Of a DNA stretch of 64,000 nt, positions 26,591 to 34,284 are shown in pieces. Under the pieces are notes generated by a model. That model did not search any database, was not told where the DNA came from, and saw nothing but the letters and a program-made list of their open reading frames with translations. Where the stretch lies: assembly GCF_030124375.1 (NCBI RefSeq), contig NZ_JASKLS010000006.1:163212-227211 (forward strand), read 5' to 3'. The position numbers were made by a program, and so were the translations under genes. The DNA is from Sinorhizobium sp. 6-70. Its GTDB lineage: Bacteria > Pseudomonadota > Alphaproteobacteria > Rhizobiales > Rhizobiaceae. The first letter of the stretch is position 1; each line of letters opens with the position of its first letter.

Positions 26591-27544
26591 ATGTCCCATA
26601 ACCATCCGGAAACGGAACTGCATAATCCGCAGAGCACGAAGCCGCCGCTCGATCCGCATCTGAAGGCGCTCGAAAACGAAGCGATCCACATTTTCCGTGA
26701 GGTTGCCGCCGAGTTCGAGCGCCCGGTGATGCTCTATTCGATCGGCAAGGATTCGTCCGTGCTCTTGCATCTGGCGCGCAAGGCCTTTTATCCCGGCCGC
26801 GTCCCCTTCCCGCTGCTTCATGTCGACACCGGCTGGAAGTTCCAGGAAATGATCGCGTTTCGCGACGAGATGGTCGAGAAATACGATCTCGACCTGGTCG
26901 TCCACACCAACCCGCGCGGGGCGGCAGAAAGCGTGACCCCGTTCTCGCACGGCTCGGCGCTTTATACCGACATCATGAAGACCGAAGCACTGCGCCAGGC
27001 GCTTGATGCCGGCCAGTACGATGCCGCCTTCGGCGGGGCGCGCCGCGACGAGGAAGCAAGCCGCGCCAAGGAGCGCATCTATTCGTTCCGCACACCGGAC
27101 CATCGCTGGGATCCGCGCAACCAGCGCCCCGAGCTCTGGAACCTCTATAACGGCATGATCCGCAAGGGCGAGAGCGTACGCGCCTTCCCGCTCTCCAACT
27201 GGACCGAGGTCGATATCTGGCGCTACATCCAGGCGGAAGAGATCCCGATCGTGCCGCTCTACTTCGCCAAGAAGCGCCCGATCGTCGAGCGCGACGGCAT
27301 GATGATCCTTGCCGAAGATCCGCGCCTCGAACTTCTTCCGGACGAGGTGAAGCGCGAGGAAGTGATCCGCTTCCGCACGCTCGGCTGCTTCCCACTCACC
27401 GGAGCAATCCGCTCCGGCGCCGCGACGCTCGACGACATCATTTCCGAACTTGAAACCGCGACCGTCTCCGAACGGCAGGGACGCGCCATCGACCGGGACC
27501 AGTCCGGCTCGATGGAAAAGAAAAAACGCGAGGGATATTTCTGA
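26591..27544 (+). CDS. cysD: Sulfate adenylyltransferase subunit 2 CysD
   Basis: A 317-residue ATP-pyrophosphatase subunit of ATP sulfurylase, making APS from ATP and sulfate with CysN. The PP-loop [17 protein letters not shown], the segment [18 protein letters not shown], and [15 protein letters not shown] with [15 protein letters not shown] are characteristic. The ATG at 26591 begins the family N-terminus, and the longer open frame overlaps cysH. Its last base is the first base of cysN, so the two subunits are translated together. Confidence 0.96.
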   Translation: MSHNHPETELHNPQSTKPPLDPHLKALENEAIHIFREVAAEFERPVMLYSIGKDSSVLLHLARKAFYPGRVPFPLLHVDTGWKFQEMIAFRDEMVEKYDLDLVVHTNPRGAAESVTPFSHGSALYTDIMKTEALRQALDAGQYDAAFGGARRDEEASRAKERIYSFRTPDHRWDPRNQRPELWNLYNGMIRKGESVRAFPLSNWTEVDIWRYIQAEEIPIVPLYFAKKRPIVERDGMMILAEDPRLELLPDEVKREEVIRFRTLGCFPLTGAIRSGAATLDDIISELETATVSERQGRAIDRDQSGSMEKKKREGYF

Positions 27545-29046
27545 TGACCGCACCCGCAATCGCGAACGCCGCCCTGGACGACGCAACCGCCGTGGCAGCC
27601 TATCCGGCGCAGGAGCCGGTGCGCGCCACCCGCGATTCCCGCCCGCTGCGACTCATCACCTGCGGCAGCGTCGACGACGGCAAATCGACGCTGATCGGCC
27701 GGCTGCTGTGGGACACCAAGGCGGTCAAGGAAGACCAGGCCGCGACCCTTCAGCGCGATTCCAACGGCAAGCAGAACGATCTCGGCCTGCCCGATTTCGC
27801 CCTGCTTCTGGACGGGCTGCAGGCCGAGCGCGAACAGGGCATCACAATCGATGTCGCCTATCGCTACTTCTCGACCGACAAGCGCTCCTTCATCGTTGCC
27901 GACACACCCGGTCACGAGCAATACACGCGCAACATGGCGACCGGCGCCTCCACCGCCGATCTCGCCGTGCTCCTGGTCGATGCGCGCGTCGGCCTTCTCG
28001 AGCAGACCCGCCGCCATGCGACGATCGCAACGCTGATGGGCATCCGCCAGTTCGTGCTCGCCGTCAACAAGGTGGACCTCACCAACTACGACCGCGCCCG
28101 CTTCGAGCAGATCTCGCATGAGTTCAAGGAACTCGCCTTGTCGCTCGGCGTGCGGCAGGTCACGGCGATCCCGGTTTCGGCGCTCAAGGGCGAGAACGTC
28201 GTCTATGACGGCCGTGCCTCGATGCCCTGGTACGATGGCCCGACGCTGATCGAGGTTCTTGAACTCGCGACAACCCGCTCTGCGCAGACCGTCGGTTTCC
28301 GCCTGCCCGTACAGCGCGTCTCGCGCCCAGGCGAGAGCTTCCGCGGCTACCAGGGTACAGTTGCAGGCGGCTCGGTGAAGCCCGGCGATTCCGTCGTGAT
28401 CCTGCCGTCCGGCATGGTCGCCAACGTCACCAAGATTGTCACCTTCGACCTCGTGCGCAATGCCGCCGTTGCCGGCGACGCGATCACGCTGGTGCTCGAC
28501 CGCCAGGTGGACGTTTCGCGCGGCGACATGATCGCGGCTATCGACAGCCAGCCGATGACGGGGCTTGCCTTCGACGCGCAGCTCGTTGCCCTTCAGCCGG
28601 AGGGTATCCAGCCCGGCAAGCGCTATTGGCTGAAATCCGGCAGCCGCCGTCAGCGCGTGCAGGTTCAGCCCGCAAGCCAGCTCGATCTCAAGACCGGCAA
28701 GTGGAACCATGCGGACGAGCTGCCGATGAACGGCATCGGCAAGGTTCATCTCGTTTTCGACGAACAGGCGATCTTCGACGCTTACGAACAGAACCGCACC
28801 ACCGGTGCCTTCATCTTGATCGATCCGGACACCAACAACACGGTTGCCGGCGGCATGATCACCGCCAAGCGCGCCGCCCTTGGCGGCATCCACGCTGAAG
28901 AAAGCCGGGTGATCCTGTCCTTGCCTGCCGATCTCGCCGATCAACTGATGGCAACGGAACTCTTCGCGGGCCGGCGCGAGGACGTGGAGGTCCGTCGCAT
29001 CACTGCAGGCAAGGCGGCAGAAATCATCGACACGATCGACGGCTGA
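27544..29046 (+). CDS. cysN: Sulfate adenylyltransferase subunit 1 CysN
   Basis: A 500-residue GTPase subunit of ATP sulfurylase that drives APS formation by GTP hydrolysis. G motifs are visible: CGSVDDGKSTLIGRLL (G1), EREQGITIDVAYRYF (G2), VADTPGHEQYTRNM (G3) and AVNKVDL (G4). The length fits CysN alone; the C-terminal APS kinase domain of the NodQ/CysNC fusion is absent, so this is the housekeeping copy rather than the nodulation one. A strong terminator follows. Confidence 0.96.
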   Translation: MTAPAIANAALDDATAVAAYPAQEPVRATRDSRPLRLITCGSVDDGKSTLIGRLLWDTKAVKEDQAATLQRDSNGKQNDLGLPDFALLLDGLQAEREQGITIDVAYRYFSTDKRSFIVADTPGHEQYTRNMATGASTADLAVLLVDARVGLLEQTRRHATIATLMGIRQFVLAVNKVDLTNYDRARFEQISHEFKELALSLGVRQVTAIPVSALKGENVVYDGRASMPWYDGPTLIEVLELATTRSAQTVGFRLPVQRVSRPGESFRGYQGTVAGGSVKPGDSVVILPSGMVANVTKIVTFDLVRNAAVAGDAITLVLDRQVDVSRGDMIAAIDSQPMTGLAFDAQLVALQPEGIQPGKRYWLKSGSRRQRVQVQPASQLDLKTGKWNHADELPMNGIGKVHLVFDEQAIFDAYEQNRTTGAFILIDPDTNNTVAGGMITAKRAALGGIHAEESRVILSLPADLADQLMATELFAGRREDVEVRRITAGKAAEIIDTIDG

Positions 29047-29067
29047 CGAGACAACTTATCGAAGTCG

Positions 29068-29094
29068 AAAAAGGGGCCGCCTGGCCCCTTTTTT
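29068..29094 (+). terminator. Rho-independent terminator after cysN
   Basis: Stem aaaggggcc/ggccccttt with a four-base loop followed by six T residues, 22 bases after the cysN stop. It ends the cysHDN transcript. Confidence 0.92.
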
Positions 29095-29189
29095 ATTGGT
29101 CTCGCGGTCCTCGGAGATTGCTGGCTTCCGCTCTTCCAAATCGTATCCACCGCCCTAACTTTCGCCCAGGCTCGCAGGGAGGCGTAGCT

Positions 29190-29381
29190 ATGGCTGGCAG
29201 CAACATGAACGAAACGCCCGACGGTGGCTTGGACGGCCGCACCATGACGATCGAAGTATTTGCGCGCAAATACCGCCTGGACGAGGAGGAGGCCAATCGA
29301 CTGGAAGACGAATTCGGCGCGGCTGCACCCGAACTCGTCCTGCTGAGGGCTGCACGCCGCAACGGACTTCCCGAGGAGTGA
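29190..29381 (+). CDS. Small hypothetical protein
   Basis: A 63-residue protein with GGGAGG well placed before the ATG. It is acidic and helical, with IEVFARKYRLDEEEANRLEDEFGAAAPELVLLRAARR, which looks like a compact helix-turn-helix-like pair. No family is recognised. The frame is open upstream, but only this start has a ribosome site. It is the first gene after the cysN terminator and ends close to a convergent small membrane protein. Confidence 0.6.
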   Translation: MAGSNMNETPDGGLDGRTMTIEVFARKYRLDEEEANRLEDEFGAAAPELVLLRAARRNGLPEE

Positions 29382-29397
29382 GGACCATCGCGGATCG

Positions 29398-29541
29398 TCA
29401 AGCGCTCCGCTCGATCGGGGCCACCTGCATCGTCAGCGGCGGCTGGTCGCCGTTGCGCCAAAGCTGATAGCCGATGACACTGCCCAAAATGGCGGACCAG
29501 ATAACGATTTCGCGCAGTGTGAAAATTGGTTCCTTCAACAT
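29398..29541 (-). CDS. Single-helix small membrane protein
   Basis: A 47-residue protein with one hydrophobic helix, IVIWSAILGSVIGYQLW, flanked by charged residues. GAGG precedes the ATG at 29541. No family is recognised. Its size, one membrane helix and isolation fit the small membrane proteins that modulate larger complexes, but no partner is evident nearby. Confidence 0.55.
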   Translation of the reverse strand: MLKEPIFTLREIVIWSAILGSVIGYQLWRNGDQPPLTMQVAPIERSA

Positions 29542-30028
29542 CGCGACCTCACGGGAGTGCGTTTGCTGAGGGCATAGTGGCGCCGATCGTTCACCCTGAA
29601 TAGATAACATTTGGTTTACGGTCTATTTCACAGTGAACAACAAAGGCGCCTGCTCATGTCGGCTCAGGCGGCGCGAGCCGAAGCGGTCGAACCCACGTGG
29701 GACTTTGGGATCGAAGCCAGGACACGATTCCATCTCGGGTCCGCCCTAAGAAATTAGGGTTTTAAACTCGACCCCCTATTCGTAAGTTGCCGTGTCGATC
29801 ATGACGATCGATAGGACTGTTTCACCGTTTCCGAACGCCGTGGGACAGTCCGCCCGAACTGCGCGAGCACCATCATCGGAATACCCGACCGCCACCTCCC
29901 GAACAGAGGCAAAACTTAAGTCTTCCGGAAAAGCGGCCTTCCTCAGTTCTCATCTGTCCAACCAAAGCGGTCCGCAAGCGATCGCTACAGCTTGCGAACA
30001 GCCTCATCGTGCTCTGTAGCGGCACCGG
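29542..30028. other. Intergenic stretch without a convincing gene
   Basis: No frame here has both coding character and a ribosome site; a 75-codon plus-strand frame from 29792 is low in confidence and is left out. There is a short hairpin ccctaa(29744)/ttaggg with four T residues after it at 29760, which could be the 3' end of a small plus-strand transcript. The rest shows nothing clear. Confidence 0.5.
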
Positions 30029-30310
30029 TCATGGGACGCGGATCATCACGTTGGCGTGCAGGTTCGCGGCAGTCGTTGCAGTGGCCGGCGTCTGGGTTTC
30101 TTCCCCTGTGAAGGGGCTTCCTTGACCGGGTGCCAAGGTGCCGCTGTGGCCAGCCTTGTTCGTCGTAAAAGCGTGAGTGTTGGACGACGCCGTGCTGCCT
30201 GACCGCAAACCATTTTGCTGCGCCTGAAAGAGATGATCGTCCGCTTGTGCAACGACCCCGGAAAACATCAGCAGGACGGTCGCTGTGGGAATTGAAATGA
30301 GCATCTTCAT
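30029..30310 (-). CDS. Small secreted hypothetical protein
   Basis: A 93-residue protein with a signal peptide (MKMLISIPTATVLLMFSGVVAQADD; cleavage after AQA). The mature part is low complexity, rich in Thr, Ser, Ala, Gly and Asn (TATTAANLHANVMIRVP at the end). GGAGG precedes the ATG at 30310, which supports this start over the longer frame. It is not assigned to a family. It is probably periplasmic or exported. Confidence 0.65.
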   Translation of the reverse strand: MKMLISIPTATVLLMFSGVVAQADDHLFQAQQNGLRSGSTASSNTHAFTTNKAGHSGTLAPGQGSPFTGEETQTPATATTAANLHANVMIRVP

Positions 30311-30582
30311 GACATTACCTCCATCGTTCAGTTCCCCGACATTCGACACGGCAGTAGTCGCCGATATTCCGCGACGCGCCTTCACGGCTTTGTGAGGCCA
30401 CTCGGTCAATGGTGGAAAAGGGCGCAGCAAGCGGCCTGATGGAAGCTTGGAAAAAGTTTGAGCGAAGGTTTGTTCGCTGACGCCGCGGCAATGGCGCGAG
30501 CATCCGGGCGGTCGTGGGCAACCAAGCAAGAAAACCGTGCCCAGAAGAGCCGGCGACCGATTTGCTAAGGTATTGATTTGGC

Positions 30583-30659
30583 TGGTCGGAGTGGCGTGAT
30601 TCGAACACGCGACCCCCACGTCCCGAACGTGGTGCGCTACCAGACTGCGCTACACTCCG
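30583..30659 (-). tRNA. tRNA-Pro (anticodon CGG)
   Basis: On the minus strand a full cloverleaf is seen: acceptor CGGAGTG paired with CACTCCG, D loop AGCGCAGTCTGGTAGCGC, anticodon loop TTCGGGA on a CCACG/CGTGG stem, T loop GTTCGAATC, and encoded CCA. The anticodon CGG reads proline CCG codons. Confidence 0.96.
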
Positions 30660-30949
30660 TGACCAGCGGCGCCTCTATAGAACAGCATTTTCGATTTCAC
30701 AAGCGCCCATTGCAAAAAAGAATGCCGCCTGACGCAAAAATTTCGAGCAGTGGAAAACCTGGGGCGTACCTCGCACCGAGCAGCAATAGGGCGTTTCTGC
30801 AACGCTTCATATTTTCCTCAAAACGGGCAGCCATGGCGGATTTTCTTTCACGCGCTTTGGCGCTAGAGGCTCAGCGGAAAGCTAGGAAATCCGGGGGATA
30901 CGGGTTTCCGCGCCGCAAATTTCAGAACGAGACTCAAAGGGACAAAAAC

Positions 30950-31363
30950 ATGAACTTCCGCATGATGACGGTCGCCGGCCTTGTGCTGGCGCTTGCCGGC
31001 TGCACGACGACTTCTGGGGTGGCGAGAAACGCGGTCGAGACGCAGTGGCTCGGCAAACCCGCCGGTATCTTCTTCGCTCAGTTCGGTCCTCCGATCGCCG
31101 ACGTCGAAACGGGCGACGATACCGTCTACAGCTGGAAGGGCGGCTACAAGACCCGCAAAGTCCCGGCCGAGTATGAAAAGACCGCCGACGGCAAACGCGG
31201 CAAGCGCATCGCCGCCGCCCGCACGGAATACTTGAGCTGCTCGGTACAGCTCACCGTCTCGTCCGACTACGTCATCCGCGCCGTCCGCCTCGTCGGCGAC
31301 CGCAAACGCGCCAGCGGCCCGAGCTGGTGCGAGGAGTTTCTCGGCGGCGCCAAGGCGGAGTAA
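30950..31363 (+). CDS. Small lipoprotein of unknown function
   Basis: A 137-residue protein with a lipoprotein signal (MNFRMMTVAGLVLALAGCTTTSG; lipobox LAGC). The mature part has WLGKPAGIFFAQFGPPIADVETGDDTVYSWKGG and two further cysteines (LSCSVQLTV and SWCEEFLG), suggesting a disulfide-bonded small domain. No family is recognised, but the architecture is common among rhizobial outer-membrane lipoproteins. The longer in-frame extension lacks a start with a ribosome site. A terminator follows. Confidence 0.78.
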   Translation: MNFRMMTVAGLVLALAGCTTTSGVARNAVETQWLGKPAGIFFAQFGPPIADVETGDDTVYSWKGGYKTRKVPAEYEKTADGKRGKRIAAARTEYLSCSVQLTVSSDYVIRAVRLVGDRKRASGPSWCEEFLGGAKAE

Positions 31364-31388
31364 GGTTCACCTTCTGCAACGACTCGAC

Positions 31389-31418
31389 GAACCGTCGGCG
31401 AAAGCCGGCGGTTTTTTT
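31389..31418 (+). terminator. Rho-independent terminator after lipoprotein gene
   Basis: Stem accgtcggc/gccggcggt, four-base loop, followed by a run of seven T residues. Confidence 0.85.
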
Positions 31419-31615
31419 GCGACCCGCGGCCGCGGGCGTTGGTCTCGAACGGCACGGTCCAGTGTACGATGGAACTGCTCGTCGTCGCTGCGATCACCCC
31501 GCCCATGGCCTCGATCGTGACACCTGCCTTTGCCGCATGATTCAGCCTTTCCATCGGACCGGCGTGGGCATAGGCTCCAAGTCCCGTGTTTTCCCCGAGA
31601 CTCCCGGAGCTCCCC

Positions 31616-33235
31616 ATGCGTGACCTGCACCTGCCCGGCCGTTCCGTCGTCATGGGCCGGCATGGCGCCGCCGCCACCTCGCACTTTCTTTCGACGCTCG
31701 CCGCGATCGAGATCCTGCGCCGCGGCGGCAACGCCGCCGACGCCGCGATTGCCGCCTGCGCCGTGCAATGCGTGGTCGAGCCGGGCTCGACCGGCATCGG
31801 CGGCGACAATTTCGTGCTCTTCGCCCCCGCCCGCAGCAATCCGACGGGCAGCACCAAGGGCGGTAGGGTCTATGGCCTGAACGGCTCGGGCCGCGCGCCC
31901 AAAGGCCTCACCCTCGAACATCTTTTGAAGCAGGGACTGAAAGAGATCGCGCTGACCTCGGTGCATGCCGTCACCATCCCCGGCGCCGTCGATTCCTGGA
32001 GCAAGCTGAACCAGCGCTTCGGCTCCATGCCGCTCGCCGAGTTGCTGCAACCCGCGATCCGCCATGCCGAGGAAGGCTTTGTGGTGACCGAGCGGGTCGC
32101 CACCGATTGGCGCCGCAACGAAGGCAAGCTGAATGCTGACGCCAACAGCGCGCGCATGTGGTTGAAGGAGGGCGGCCGCGCCCCGAAGGCCGGCGAGGTC
32201 TTCCACCAGCCCGAGCATGCGAAAGTGCTCCGCGAGATCGCCACCAAAGGCCGCGACGGCTTTTACACCGGCTGGGTCGCCGAGGACATCGTTGCCTACT
32301 TGCGTAGCCTGGGCGGCATGCATGCGATGGAGGATTTCGCCACGCAAGAGGCCTTCTGGGTTGAGCCGATTTCGACCACCTACCGCGGCATCGAACTCCT
32401 CGAGATCCCGCCGAGCGGCGTCGGCATCACGACATTGCTGATGCTCAACATCCTGAGCGGCTTCGACCTCAGCAAATACGACCCGGTCGGCGTCGAGCGT
32501 TTCCATGTCGAAGCAGAGGCCACGAGGCTGGCATTCGAGGCGCGCGACAAATATGTTGCCGACCCCGCCTTCGCCGACGTGCCGGTGCCGAAGCTGCTCT
32601 CGGCCGCCTTTGCCGACGAGCTGCGCAGCCGCATCGACATGAAGAAGGCCATGCCGGCGGCGGGCACGACCGACAGCACCAGCACTTATCGCGATACGGT
32701 TTATATCAGCGTGGTTGACGAGGAGGGCAGTGCCTGCTCCTTCATCAACTCGCTGTTCTGGTCCTATGGCACCGGCCTCAGCAGCCCGAAGACCGGCGTG
32801 CTTCTGCAGAACCGCGGCACCGGCTTCAGCGTCGATCCCGCGCATCCGAATTGCGTCGGGCCGTGGAAGCGCCCGCTGCACACAATCATCCCGGCAATGG
32901 CCATGAAGGACGGCAGGCCCTGGCTCTCATTCGGCGTGATGGGCGGCGGCTTCCAACCGGTCGGCCAAAGCCATCTGCTGACCAATGTCCTCGATTTCGG
33001 CATGAATGTTCAGGAGGCCATCGACTGCGCCCGCGGCTTTCACCAGATGGGCCGCTTCGAGGCTGAACGCGGCATCCGCGAGGACGTGCTCCATGGCCTC
33101 GCGGCGCTCGGCCACGAGATCAAGGTGGCCGAGATGCCCCATGGCGGCGGCCAGGCGATCATGATCGATGCCGCGAACGGCGTGCTGCAGGCCGGCTCGG
33201 ACCCGCGCAAAGACGGCTGCGCACTGGCTTATTGA
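31616..33235 (+). CDS. Gamma-glutamyltransferase family protein
   Basis: A 539-residue Ntn-hydrolase of the gamma-glutamyltranspeptidase family, which cuts itself into two subunits and acts on gamma-glutamyl compounds such as glutathione. The large subunit has LRRGGNAADAAIAACAVQCVVEPGSTGIGGDNFVLF and HAVTIPGAVDSW. The expected nucleophile Thr361 lies in RDTVYISVVDEEG; the usual TTHYSVVD reads TVYISVVD here, so the second Thr and the His are changed. No signal peptide is seen, so it may be cytosolic and could act on other acyl amides. GGAG precedes ATG 31616. Confidence 0.88.
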   Translation: MRDLHLPGRSVVMGRHGAAATSHFLSTLAAIEILRRGGNAADAAIAACAVQCVVEPGSTGIGGDNFVLFAPARSNPTGSTKGGRVYGLNGSGRAPKGLTLEHLLKQGLKEIALTSVHAVTIPGAVDSWSKLNQRFGSMPLAELLQPAIRHAEEGFVVTERVATDWRRNEGKLNADANSARMWLKEGGRAPKAGEVFHQPEHAKVLREIATKGRDGFYTGWVAEDIVAYLRSLGGMHAMEDFATQEAFWVEPISTTYRGIELLEIPPSGVGITTLLMLNILSGFDLSKYDPVGVERFHVEAEATRLAFEARDKYVADPAFADVPVPKLLSAAFADELRSRIDMKKAMPAAGTTDSTSTYRDTVYISVVDEEGSACSFINSLFWSYGTGLSSPKTGVLLQNRGTGFSVDPAHPNCVGPWKRPLHTIIPAMAMKDGRPWLSFGVMGGGFQPVGQSHLLTNVLDFGMNVQEAIDCARGFHQMGRFEAERGIREDVLHGLAALGHEIKVAEMPHGGGQAIMIDAANGVLQAGSDPRKDGCALAY

Positions 33236-33309
33236 AGCAATCCTTCAGCGCCGTTCGACGTTCCGCCTCCACTCGCCACCGGCGGCAGTCATCTGGACGG
33301 TCGAACGGC

Positions 33310-34230
33310 CTAAATCACCGAGATGACCCTGCCGGCCGAGTCGAGGCGACATGTGATCAGGGCCCGACGGACCTGGATGCCACCTTGCCTTGCATAGTCT
33401 ATGCGCACCGCGAGCGGGGCCACGAGCGCGCCGCGGCGATCCCGCTGCAGAGGACCGGCACTTATCGCGCCCACCCGCACGGCGCCAAGGGGCGACGCAG
33501 CCGACGCGATCGCCTGACTGCAGGCGCGAACCACCGCGCGTGGTATGGCGGCGCGTGGTATGACCGGGATTGCCCCAGTTCGAGTCGGGTCCAGTGAAGG
33601 GTAGCCCGGTTCGCCTCGCTCGTTTCCAAACCGCCCCAATCTAAATGGCCACAGAATTCGAGGCAGCGCGGCGCGCGGTCGTGCGCTGCCTGCGGGGGGA
33701 CTGCCGTTGATCGCGGTGGGAGTGCCGATGGCCGCGCTGGGCGTGCCGGTGACCGGACCGGGGGCGCCGGTGACACTCCCGCTGACGTTGCCACTGACGC
33801 TCCCACCGACGGCGCTCCCTAGCGGCCCGGTGACTGCGGTCGGACCACCTGAAACCGTCCCCGAAACGGTCCCCGCTCCCCCACCTCCCGACGACTGACC
33901 CGACGCAGGTGCTGTGACCGACCCCCCTGAAGTCGCCGCGGGAGGTGTGCCCGCTCTTCCACCGTGCGATGACCCGGCTTTCAAACCGGCGCCCCCCCAT
34001 TTGCCGCCGCCACCCTTACCGCCTTTGCCGCTGACACCACCCGTTGAGCCTCCCGCCTTGGCTCCGCCTCCCTGGCCGCCGCTGGTGCTAATACCTACTG
34101 AAACGCCACTGTTGCCGACCCCTACGCTGACACCGGCTCCGCTACCACCAACCCTGACGCCGGCGCCAAGGGCCGAGGCAGGGCCGATCGCCACTGTGAC
34201 CAACAACATGACCGCTAGATTCGCGCGCAT
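33310..34230 (-). CDS. Glycine-rich secreted protein
   Basis: A protein of about 306 residues with a signal peptide (MRANLAVMLLVTVAIGPASALGAG). The next 150 residues are very rich in Gly, Ser, Val, Thr and Ala with repeated short units such as GVSVGVGNSGVSVGIS and SGSVTG, giving a flexible or fibrous segment. The C-terminal 110 residues are different and basic-hydrophobic, ending RRALITCRLDSAGRVISVI, which looks folded. No known family is recognised. GAGG before 34230 supports this start. It follows the coiled-coil gene by 54 bp on the same strand, so the two probably form an operon. Confidence 0.7.
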   Translation of the reverse strand: MRANLAVMLLVTVAIGPASALGAGVRVGGSGAGVSVGVGNSGVSVGISTSGGQGGGAKAGGSTGGVSGKGGKGGGGKWGGAGLKAGSSHGGRAGTPPAATSGGSVTAPASGQSSGGGGAGTVSGTVSGGPTAVTGPLGSAVGGSVSGNVSGSVTGAPGPVTGTPSAAIGTPTAINGSPPAGSARPRAALPRILWPFRLGRFGNERGEPGYPSLDPTRTGAIPVIPRAAIPRAVVRACSQAIASAASPLGAVRVGAISAGPLQRDRRGALVAPLAVRIDYARQGGIQVRRALITCRLDSAGRVISVI

Positions 34231-34284
34231 CGCCGTGTTCCTCATCTCCGGGCAGATCAGCCCCGAATTTGCCCCCCACCTCCG

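Noticed and set aside
27259..28944. A 561-codon minus-strand frame opposite cysN
   Set aside because: Antisense to cysN, which has all G motifs; no domain is seen in this frame.
29792..30019. A 75-codon plus-strand frame
   Set aside because: No good ribosome site and no similarity; left as part of an empty stretch.
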